DNA of 5,020 bases. Origin: DHVE2 group archaeon. GTDB taxonomy: Archaea; Thermoplasmatota; Thermoplasmata; Thermoplasmatales; Aciduliprofundaceae. Position numbers and translations under genes: made by a program. The DNA lies in NCBI GenBank assembly GCA_015522955.1, contig WALG01000160.1:1-5020 (forward strand), given 5' to 3'. The notes under the pieces are model-generated. The model was not told where the DNA came from, ran no database searches, and saw only the letters and a program-made list of their open reading frames with translations. Of this stretch, positions 1-5,020 are shown piece by piece; the stretch's first letter is position 1, and each line of letters begins with the position of its first letter.

Positions 1-8
1 ATCTTTTA

Positions 9-401
9 ATGGGTTATAAAATACCCCCCGAAGATGAAGTAACCTCTGCCGTTCTAAAGGTTGTGAAGTCAAAAAGAGTTGTAGAGTCTCAGAATGAACT
101 TCTCCATGAGGTTATGAAGCATCTCCGCAGAAAAAATGCAGAATATAGAATAAGCGGGAGAAGGCTGAGATTAATAGCCCTGAAAACGGGCAAAATAAAG
201 ATGGAGATAAGATACAGAATAACCGATAAACATGTGGATAACCTTGAAATATGCCCCGTATGCGGAGAGAAAATGGTAAAGGTGGAGAATGCAACTTTGG
301 ATGGGGGTCGTGTGGTAGTTGGCTTTAAATGCACTCAATGTCCCTACTGGACTGGAAAGACCCTTCGTTTACCAATTCGCTATATTTTCAGATTTTCCTG
401 A
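9..401 (+). CDS. Conserved archaeal HTH-like/zinc-ribbon protein, function unknown
   Basis: A 130-residue protein with an ATG start at base 9. Residues about 10-70 are helical and basic (clusters KSKR, LRRK, SGRRLRL) and could form a winged-helix-like nucleic-acid-binding unit, though that is a prediction from pattern only. The C-terminal third is a clear zinc ribbon: C82-x2-C85 and C108-x2-C111, with the second knuckle followed by PYWTG and the protein ending in RYIFRFS. I recognise the type as a conserved archaeal HTH-plus-zinc-ribbon protein but know of no assigned function; a role in nucleic-acid binding or transcription is inference. It is complete: the TGA stop abuts the stop of the convergent gene with no gap. 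Only eight bases precede the ATG, so its promoter lies outside the window. A start further upstream cannot be excluded, but this ATG gives a sensible N-terminus. Confidence 0.85.
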   Translation: MGYKIPPEDEVTSAVLKVVKSKRVVESQNELLHEVMKHLRRKNAEYRISGRRLRLIALKTGKIKMEIRYRITDKHVDNLEICPVCGEKMVKVENATLDGGRVVVGFKCTQCPYWTGKTLRLPIRYIFRFS

Positions 402-596
402 TCATTTCCAGGCCAGTCTCTCCAGTCCCCTCTCTTTTTTAGTCTTCTTTTTGAACTCTTTATAATGCTTTTTGCATAGATGCACTTTGGTGCTTTTGTC
501 ACCTTTAAGGTCAAAAATCTTTTCCGCTTTTTTTCGGGATACCGTTTTCACCGCAACCTCGTCACAGCCGACCACATCGCATGTTTTCTCGCTCAT
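402..596 (-). CDS. Small archaeal zinc-binding protein
   Basis: A 64-residue, strongly basic protein starting at ATG (596-594). C6-x4-C11 near the N-terminus pairs with H39-x-C41-x2-H44 in the motif VHLCKKHYKEFKKKTKK, a plausible single zinc site built from two Cys pairs or a Cys/His set, followed by a Lys-rich helix. Small archaeal proteins with this plan (a Cys pair, then HLCKxHYKEFKK) are familiar, but I know no established function; the basic tail suggests nucleic-acid or ribosome contact, which is inference. The opposite strand here has an open frame that joins nreA upstream, but that frame's translation lacks family features, whereas this strand has a well-formed zinc motif, so this is the real gene. 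It converges on the zinc-ribbon gene to its left and diverges from nreA to its right. Confidence 0.8.
   Translation of the reverse strand: MSEKTCDVVGCDEVAVKTVSRKKAEKIFDLKGDKSTKVHLCKKHYKEFKKKTKKERGLERLAWK
431..474 (+). terminator. Possible oligo-T termination zone for the leftmost gene
   Basis: Three T-runs (T6 at 435-440, T5 at 448-452, T5 at 469-473) follow the stop of the zinc-ribbon gene on the plus strand within 75 nt. Archaeal RNA polymerase terminates at such runs without a hairpin. The runs also encode the lysine-rich part of the antisense small zinc protein, so they may exist for coding reasons. Confidence 0.3.
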
Positions 597-671
597 ACAT
601 GGATATTGGTCTTACACCTATTAATGCTTTCTTCACAAAAAAATAAATGTATTGGTGGATTATATTTTCAT
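597..671. promoter_or_regulatory. Divergent promoter region between the small zinc gene and nreA
   Basis: These 75 bases separate two divergently transcribed genes. For nreA (+), an A/T-rich box at about 637-648 (AAAAAAATAAAT) is centred some 26 nt before the GTG at 672. For the small zinc gene (-), ATTAATA (complement of 619-625) is centred about 26 nt before its ATG at 596. This is the usual distance from an archaeal TATA box to the transcription start, so both transcripts could begin at or next to their start codons and be leaderless. Neither gene has a convincing Shine-Dalgarno; GGTG at 654-657 lies about 14 nt from the GTG and is too far to persuade. The boxes are inferred from position and composition only. 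Confidence 0.5.
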
Positions 672-1856
672 GTGTTCGGAGAGTTGTGCGTGAGATGCAA
701 AGGGAGGCTATGGTGCGGATTACCAAAATGTCCCATCCTTGAAGCAGCACAGAGCATGCTTCCGCGAATAAGGATAACAGGTAAATCCATATTTGGTGCC
801 TCCCCGCCCAGCGTGTTTGTGGGTCGATTTGGATACCCCAATGTATGGGCAGGTCCCCTTGTTGCCGGGGGAAGGGATTTGCATTTTACAGGCACCCCGG
901 TACTTTACGGAAGGAGCCTTGAAGATATTCTTTCTCTGACATCTCCGCTTATACGCGCATCTCGAAAAGTAAATGTGAAAAAGATAGACGAAAAGATAAT
1001 AAGCGCATCTCAGGAAATTGCCATGTCAGAACGCTCTGTGGATACCGAAATCTGGGTGGAGAAAATTACGCCTCAGGCCATGGTGGACGATTTCTTTCAC
1101 CCCATGGGGCCAAAGATTGAACCACGGAGAATCGACCTGACAGAAAATCCTGTGATACCCCGAAAGGTGGATATGGTGGTGGAGGAGCGTTTAAAAGCGA
1201 AGAAGGCTGTGGAGGAACTCTATGGGTATGGTTACAATGTGGACTATCTTCAGCGTCTTCTCTCCTCAGGGGTACTGGGTAAGGACAGAAAACTCGTGCC
1301 CACAAGATGGAGTATAACGGCAGTGGATGATATGCTTGCCAAGAAACTTCTCAGGGAGATACGAGGTTTTGATACTGTGGACTCTGTGGAGTACTACTAT
1401 AATGCATATATGGGCAACAAGATTCATATTCTGCTGCTCCCCGGTACCTGGGAATACGAGATGATGGAATCCTGGCTTAAGGGCACCCTTTACTCCCCTA
1501 CACAACGTGTAGTTTTGGAAGATTATGAACCCTTCATAGGTCGTAAAGAATATGCCAGCAATATCACGGGAGCATATTATGCCGCCAGACTGAGTGTGGC
1601 AGAATATCTCCATCACCGCCATAGACAGGCCAAAGTTCTTGTGTATAGGGAAATAACTCCAGAATACAAACTCCCTCTGGGAGTATGGGTTATAAGAGAG
1701 ACAGTGAGACACGCCTTCAATCAAAAAGTTTTGCAGTTTGATGATGTGGAGCAGGCACTGAAATATATGGAGAATAAAACTCACGTGGGAGAATGGTTTA
1801 AAAATAGCAAAATTCTCTACAACCTGAGACATCAGAAGAGATTGGATGAGTTCTGA
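672..1856 (+). CDS. nreA: NreA-type archaeal DNA repair protein with C-terminal PIP motif
   Basis: A protein of 394 residues from the proposed GTG start, about the usual length of the family. It is an archaeal Nre protein (formerly DUF650/DUF651), linked in haloarchaea to repair of DNA damage and to the sliding clamp PCNA. Visible marks are an N-terminal Cys motif (C6-x2-C9, C15, C20, in LCVRCKGRLWCGLPKC), the block VGRFGYPNVWAGPL at about 50-63, the family signature LVPTRWSITAVDD in the middle, and a C-terminal QKRLDEF (Q388, L391, F394) that fits the PCNA-interacting box QxxLxxF and ends at the last residue. In-frame ATGs at 480 and 624 would add N-terminal sequence with no resemblance to the family; the first runs antisense through the small zinc gene. 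GTG 672 starts just before the Cys motif and sits 26 nt from a TATA-like box. TTG 684 or GTG 690 are less likely. Confidence 0.93.
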   Translation: MFGELCVRCKGRLWCGLPKCPILEAAQSMLPRIRITGKSIFGASPPSVFVGRFGYPNVWAGPLVAGGRDLHFTGTPVLYGRSLEDILSLTSPLIRASRKVNVKKIDEKIISASQEIAMSERSVDTEIWVEKITPQAMVDDFFHPMGPKIEPRRIDLTENPVIPRKVDMVVEERLKAKKAVEELYGYGYNVDYLQRLLSSGVLGKDRKLVPTRWSITAVDDMLAKKLLREIRGFDTVDSVEYYYNAYMGNKIHILLLPGTWEYEMMESWLKGTLYSPTQRVVLEDYEPFIGRKEYASNITGAYYAARLSVAEYLHHRHRQAKVLVYREITPEYKLPLGVWVIRETVRHAFNQKVLQFDDVEQALKYMENKTHVGEWFKNSKILYNLRHQKRLDEF

Positions 1857-1889
1857 AACTAGTTGTGGTATCAAATCCGATATTGAATT

Positions 1890-1925
1890 GAAAAATGATA
1901 AATAGGGGAAATTTAAAGTTGGATT
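1890..1925 (+). promoter_or_regulatory. Likely TATA promoter of the response regulator/cheF-like operon
   Basis: The gap between nreA and the response regulator gene is 69 bp. It contains GAAAAATGATAAATAGG starting at 1890, in which an A-rich BRE-like stretch precedes a TATA-like TGATAAATA (1896-1904). Its centre is about 26 nt upstream of ATG 1926, so the transcript probably starts at the start codon. No Shine-Dalgarno is placed correctly before the ATG. There is no T-run after the nreA stop, so read-through from nreA into this operon is also possible. Confidence 0.5.
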
Positions 1926-2525
1926 ATGGATGAAAAAATACGTGTTCTGGTTGTGGATGACAATGAGGAACTCGTGAATATAATAAAGGTATATCTTCAA
2001 AGCAGGGGATATGAAGTTCTGGTAGCCCATAATGCTCAGGAGGCCATGGCACATATAGAATCCGGAAAGAGAATAGATGTGCTCCTTTTGGATCTTCTTC
2101 TGCCCGACGTGCAGGGTCCTGAACTACTTAAAATTATAAGAGATATAAACCAGAAGATTGGTATCATAGTCATGACAGGACTTAGAGATCTTAATGTGGC
2201 CATTGAAGTTATGAAATCCGGTGCCGATGACTATATAACCAAACCATTCCGGCTGGGGGAACTTGAGGAGAAAATCAACGAAATTCTCTATAAAAAGGCC
2301 ATGGAAACTCCACTCCAGGAAATGCTAACGGCCAAGAAGGCACAGGAAATTCTGGATAATATAAACTGCCAGGGAGAAGGAAGAATGCTCAAGTTTTCGT
2401 TCAAGGATATCGAGGAGATGAACAGATTCATCGAACATCTCAAAAACAGAGATGATGTGAGTATTCAGGATGTGAGAATTGGGGAAGAAATGGAATTATT
2501 TGTAAGAAGGAAAAAGAGAAAATGA
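1926..2525 (+). CDS. Response regulator: receiver domain plus unassigned C-terminal domain
   Basis: A 199-residue protein. Residues 4-120 form a canonical receiver (REC) domain with all key positions present: the acidic pair D11-D12, the phosphoacceptor D56 in LLLDLLLPD, the switch T84 in IVMTG, Y103, and K106 in the KPF motif after SGADDYIT. It should be phosphorylated by a histidine kinase that is not in this window. The receiver reads more like the OmpR/NtrC class than a typical CheY (T84 and SGADDYITKPF). After an alpha-helical linker (about 121-150), residues 153-199 look like a small beta-alpha-beta-beta unit (LKFSF, a helix with MNRFIEHL, then VSIQDVRI and MELFVRR) ending in the basic tail RRKKRK. 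I recognise no known output domain there. Its stop overlaps the start of the CheF-like gene by 4 bp (ATGA), so the two are translationally coupled and probably act together. Confidence 0.9.
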   Translation: MDEKIRVLVVDDNEELVNIIKVYLQSRGYEVLVAHNAQEAMAHIESGKRIDVLLLDLLLPDVQGPELLKIIRDINQKIGIIVMTGLRDLNVAIEVMKSGADDYITKPFRLGELEEKINEILYKKAMETPLQEMLTAKKAQEILDNINCQGEGRMLKFSFKDIEEMNRFIEHLKNRDDVSIQDVRIGEEMELFVRRKKRK

Positions 2526-3358
2526 TAGTAAAATGTTCAGGCGAGTACATTCACCCCTATGGACGGGGCTTCATATTCTACACTGATAAGCCATGGGTAG
2601 AGGGGGAGATTGCTTTAGATGATAAAAAAATACAGATTCATGGGCAAGAAATGATGGATATTCCGCTTATAAGCATTTTAAGCGTGGATAAGAAAATAGC
2701 ACTTCCAGCGCTCAAGGAGGGTCGCTCCTCACTTCTTATAGAATATCTCAATATAAGAACTAAAGAACGCTTCTATACCCTTTTTTCCGGGGAGGGCCCC
2801 TGCATAAGAAAATTCAAAATTGAACTTTTGAAACGCCTTGTAAGCAACGAACTAATCTCCCATAAGGTCGGGGATAAATGGGGAAAAGGTTATCTACGAG
2901 TGGAGAACGATTTTATTAAGATAGTTCCAGGCAACTATGCGGTGCACCTCTCCAAGATAGATGATATCTCCCGGAGAACCATGGAGATAGGTTTCAACAG
3001 AGTAGCGCTGATAAGAATAGATATTGGAGATAAGGGGACTCAGAAAAGTATGTATATCCTCGCGCCACCCCTGAAAAGGGATTTTTTCTGGCAATTACTT
3101 AAAATCTCTATGGAGGATTACATAAATCGTGAAATATTGATGAAATTAAGTAATAGGGAAAAACTAATACTCCAGATGCTATACCAGGGATGGACCTATG
3201 AACAAATTCAGGCCAGACTTGAAATTCCAGAGAATGAGATGAGCGACATTCTTAGAAAACTTGAGAGTATGGGAATAATAAAGAAGGTCATTATTGTAAA
3301 CCTCACCCAAAGGGGCAAATCTGTTATGGATTATCTTCCCCAGGAAGATTTTGAATGA
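2522..3358 (+). CDS. CheF-like archaeal taxis protein with C-terminal helix-turn-helix
   Basis: A 278-residue soluble protein with no signal peptide or membrane segment. Its layout matches archaeal CheF (DUF439), the adaptor that connects CheY to the archaellum switch. There is an N-terminal beta-rich half with an EGEIALDDKKIQIHG strand pair followed by IPLISILSV (compare the 'R-V-LS-RL ... IPL-SI-DV' pattern of CheF). A second beta-rich half starts with ISHKVGDKWGKGYLRV and continues VHLSKIDDISRRTMEIG and a long helix around 185-203. The C-terminal winged-helix-like part at 207-270 has NREKLILQMLYQGW, then EIPENEMSDILRKLESMGII, then NLTQRGKSVM. The assignment rests on remembered family pattern, not on a search, and sequence similarity looks distant. 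It begins inside the stop of the response regulator gene, which is the partner class expected for CheF. A weak purine-rich AAGAAGG lies about 11 nt before the ATG. The 3' end overlaps the convergent HAD gene by 35 bp. Confidence 0.7.
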   Translation: MIVKCSGEYIHPYGRGFIFYTDKPWVEGEIALDDKKIQIHGQEMMDIPLISILSVDKKIALPALKEGRSSLLIEYLNIRTKERFYTLFSGEGPCIRKFKIELLKRLVSNELISHKVGDKWGKGYLRVENDFIKIVPGNYAVHLSKIDDISRRTMEIGFNRVALIRIDIGDKGTQKSMYILAPPLKRDFFWQLLKISMEDYINREILMKLSNREKLILQMLYQGWTYEQIQARLEIPENEMSDILRKLESMGIIKKVIIVNLTQRGKSVMDYLPQEDFE

Positions 3359-4010
3359 TTTTTGCGGCTTCCAGAAGATTGGGTGCAATATAATCTGCAC
3401 TCTCCGAGAATTTGCCAATTTTTATGACAATCATGCCCACTCTCTTTGCGCCTTTCACATCTCTTCTCTCACTGTCACCTATATAAATCTTCAATTTTGA
3501 GAATCCATGTTTCAATGCCTCCTCGAATATTTTAGGGTTCGGTTTGCCCACACCAACATCTTCCGCTGTAGTTATAGAATCAAAGAATTTTGCAATTTCA
3601 AGGGAATTCAGAAGGCGCTCGGTAAAGGGTCTATCTGCATCGGTTATCAGTCCCATATGCTTTGCCACTTTACGGATTACCTGGAGGCCCTCCAAAGCTC
3701 CAGGGGCCAGTTTAACATATCTGGAATGCACAGCGGAGTACTCATTAAGAATCCAGTATGAATTGTCGGCACCGAGAGGCCGGGAAACTAATCTCTCAAC
3801 TGCCTCTAGCACAAGGTGGCGAATTGGAACATACTCCTTGTCTCTCTGTTCCATAATGGGTTTACGATACTCCTCAATTTTGCTTAGAACCTCATCTGCA
3901 CTTAGGGACATGGCAAATCTATGCTTTATTTCTTCAGCTAGTTTGTACATGGCAAAGTTCTCGCTTCTCATATCTGTGATTGTACCAGTCATATCTAGAT
4001 ATACGTCCAT
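3324..4010 (-). CDS. HAD-superfamily hydrolase with variant motif I (DMTGT)
   Basis: A 228-residue cytoplasmic protein with the full set of haloacid dehalogenase-like motifs. Motif I is D6-M-T8-G-T10, motif II is T123 in LITDAD, motif III is K156 in VGKPNP, and motif IV is G178-D179-S with D184. Residues about 14-100 form an alpha-helical C1 cap, as in phosphoglycolate phosphatase-like members, which dephosphorylate small metabolites in a Mg2+-dependent reaction through an aspartyl-phosphate at D6. The oddity is T8: phosphatases normally have Asp here as general acid/base, whereas DxTGT is the P-type ATPase form. Activity may therefore be slow or altered, and the substrate cannot be named. 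The start at ATG 4010-4008 places motif I at the very N-terminus as expected; another ATG at 4021 is out of frame. It follows the VIT1-type gene by 34 bp in the same direction. Confidence 0.88.
   Translation of the reverse strand: MDVYLDMTGTITDMRSENFAMYKLAEEIKHRFAMSLSADEVLSKIEEYRKPIMEQRDKEYVPIRHLVLEAVERLVSRPLGADNSYWILNEYSAVHSRYVKLAPGALEGLQVIRKVAKHMGLITDADRPFTERLLNSLEIAKFFDSITTAEDVGVGKPNPKIFEEALKHGFSKLKIYIGDSERRDVKGAKRVGMIVIKIGKFSESADYIAPNLLEAAKIIQNLPGEDNP
3359..3363 (+). terminator. Possible oligo-T terminator of the cheF-like operon
   Basis: Five Ts follow the TGA of the CheF-like gene directly. This is a minimal archaeal intrinsic terminator candidate; it lies inside the coding sequence of the convergent HAD gene. 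A second T5 occurs about 60 nt further on. There is no hairpin, and the support is weak. Confidence 0.25.
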
Positions 4011-4044
4011 GGGTTGGGCATAGGTAACGGGTTTTTAATCTTTT
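4011..4044 (-). promoter_or_regulatory. Possible internal promoter upstream of the HAD gene
   Basis: The 34-bp gap between the VIT1-type gene and the HAD gene contains, read on the minus strand, AGATTAAAAAC (complement of 4031-4041), centred about 26 nt before the HAD start codon. This suits a TATA box giving a leaderless HAD transcript. No T-run terminator on the minus strand separates the two genes, so co-transcription from the upstream gene is equally possible. Confidence 0.4.
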
Positions 4045-5020
4045 TTATGAGAATGTAGCGCCAAATATGATGCTTATAACGGTTCCAAATAGATATGACA
4101 GTCCAGCAGCGCCGAGTCCCAAGATTATCATCTCTGCCACCTTTCTTTTTACAGAGATTCCAGACATTATGGATATTATGGCGGAGACTATAGAGAGAGC
4201 GATGCCCGCGAATATCACAGAGAGGGGAAGAGCTATGTAAGTAGTGGGTGAGAAGAAGTAGGGCATCACAGGAAACATAACACCCAGAATATACGCCAGA
4301 CCGGTATATATTGCGGAGCGGACCTCGTTGGTCTCATCCTCAGGCAACAATTTTTCAATATTTTCCTCCTTCACACTCATTTTCTGGGCATCTTCCTTTG
4401 CAAGATAATCCGGGAGACCTATATTTTTGAGTCGGTCCCCTATTTCTTCTCTTGCTCTTTTCTCCGATACCGATAGCATTATTCTGAATCTTTTTCTAAG
4501 TCCTTCATTCACCTGTCTCTGAGACCTCACAGATACATAACTCCCTATGCCCATAGATAGAGAGCCAGCGACTCCCACAATCAAACCACTGAGAGCCACC
4601 AAGAGAGGGTTGTTTACATAAACAGCGGATAAGCCAGTGACTGCACCAAGAATTTCCACAAGACCATCATTCATACCTAAAACCATATCACGGATGTTTT
4701 CCACATGCAGAATTTTCTTTTCCTCGTAAAACAGTTTTTCATGTTCCATTTCATCCAATATAATTCGGGATAGAACCTCTTTCTCCTGAGGACTCAAATC
4801 TCCATGTGTGTAGAAGTCATAATAGGTATAAATTGCTGATGCCTCTCCCATCTCGGAGAGTGATATAACCAGGGATACACCAAACAACTTACGAAGGAGA
4901 TACACCCCAAATCTTTCCCATAGACCCAATTTTTTCTCTTTTACCTCCACTCCCCTCTTTTTTAGATAATCTTTCCAGAACTTTGCATGTCGCTTCTCTA
5001 TAAGAGCAAGACCTCTTAAC
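4045..5020 (-). CDS. Ferritin-like/VIT1 (CCC1) fusion iron or manganese transporter, N-terminus cut by window edge
   Basis: At least 324 residues; the frame is still open at the right edge, so the start codon is outside. A GTG at 4950 gives a 301-residue form, but the 23 residues before it include LIEKRHAKFW, a typical ExxH ligand helix of a ferritin-like domain, so that GTG is internal. Further di-iron ligands are seen in MGEAS and in LDEMEHEK (E and ExxH type). After this four-helix domain comes a VIT1/CCC1 membrane domain that starts at IRDMVLGMNDGL, with SLSMGIGSYVS in the second helix, a charged cytoplasmic stretch (about 145-210 counted from the GTG), and three more hydrophobic segments to the C-terminus. 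Relatives such as bacterial MbfA export Fe2+ across the inner membrane, using the ferritin-like part to bind or sense iron. Iron or manganese detoxification is the expected role here, by family. About 15-30 residues are probably missing. Confidence 0.88.
   Translation of the reverse strand, partial: LRGLALIEKRHAKFWKDYLKKRGVEVKEKKLGLWERFGVYLLRKLFGVSLVISLSEMGEASAIYTYYDFYTHGDLSPQEKEVLSRIILDEMEHEKLFYEEKKILHVENIRDMVLGMNDGLVEILGAVTGLSAVYVNNPLLVALSGLIVGVAGSLSMGIGSYVSVRSQRQVNEGLRKRFRIMLSVSEKRAREEIGDRLKNIGLPDYLAKEDAQKMSVKEENIEKLLPEDETNEVRSAIYTGLAYILGVMFPVMPYFFSPTTYIALPLSVIFAGIALSIVSAIISIMSGISVKRKVAEMIILGLGAAGLSYLFGTVISIIFGATFS

Noticed and set aside
604..656. Direct repeat TATTGGT at 604-610 and 650-656 in the divergent promoter region, considered as an operator
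   Set aside because: Seven bases repeated once in an AT-rich stretch is expected by chance; the copies are 46 bp apart and do not form a dyad.
654..657. GGTG as a Shine-Dalgarno for nreA
   Set aside because: It is about 14 nt from the GTG, longer than usual spacing, and the TATA-to-start distance argues for a leaderless transcript.
480..671. N-terminal extension of the nreA frame from ATG 480 or ATG 624
   Set aside because: The extension lies antisense to the small zinc gene or in the divergent promoter and has no similarity to the Nre family, whose N-terminus starts close to the Cys motif.
1266..2054. A 262-codon open frame on the minus strand across the end of nreA and the start of the response regulator gene
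   Set aside because: It is antisense to two well-supported genes, crosses their promoter gap, and its translation (rich in H, Y, I, F with no motif) is the composition expected from a shadow frame.
3544..4023. A 159-codon open frame on the plus strand opposite the HAD gene
   Set aside because: The HAD gene has all four family motifs on the other strand; the plus-strand translation is Ser/Arg/Leu-rich and without a recognisable domain.
1..5020. Mobile elements, CRISPR repeats, tRNA or rRNA genes, or signs of horizontal transfer
   Set aside because: No terminal inverted repeats, transposase motifs, regular repeats or cloverleaf-like stretches were seen on either strand, and base composition appears even across the genes.

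Overview
The window looks like chromosomal DNA of a euryarchaeon. Nearly every gene belongs to an archaeal or largely archaeal family: an NreA-type DNA repair protein, a CheF-like taxis protein, two small zinc proteins and a ferritin-like/VIT1 fusion. Codon use is rich in AGA/AGG and ATA, and TATA-like AT-rich boxes sit about 26 nt upstream of several start codons, which suggests leaderless transcripts. A moderate-GC member of the Thermoplasmatota (an Aciduliprofundum/DHVE2-like lineage) fits, but this is an impression and not a demonstrated assignment. Coding density is very high, no gap exceeds about 75 bases, and there are no RNA genes, insertion sequences, CRISPR arrays or long repeats.

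Left part (1-1856). A 130-aa protein with a predicted winged-helix-like N-terminus and a C-terminal zinc ribbon (9-401, +) is followed immediately by a convergent 64-aa zinc-binding protein (596-402, -); their stop codons abut in the palindrome TGATCA. A 75-bp divergent promoter region then separates the small gene from nreA (672-1856, +), which probably starts at a GTG and ends in a PCNA-interacting (PIP) motif.

Centre (1926-3358). A two-gene operon encodes a response regulator with a C-terminal extension and, overlapping it by 4 bp, a protein whose domain layout matches archaeal CheF, the adaptor between phosphorylated CheY and the archaellum motor. No other che or arl gene is in view. The pair is the most interesting item: either a CheY/CheF-type output module separated from a taxis cluster, or a CheF-derived regulator controlled by a dedicated response regulator.

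Right part (3324-5020, -). A HAD-superfamily hydrolase with an atypical motif I (Thr in place of the second Asp) overlaps the CheF-like gene tail-to-tail by 35 bp. Upstream of it, 34 bp away and in the same direction, lies a gene for a membrane iron/manganese transporter of the ferritin-like plus VIT1/CCC1 type. Its reading frame stays open to the right edge, so its true N-terminus lies outside the window.
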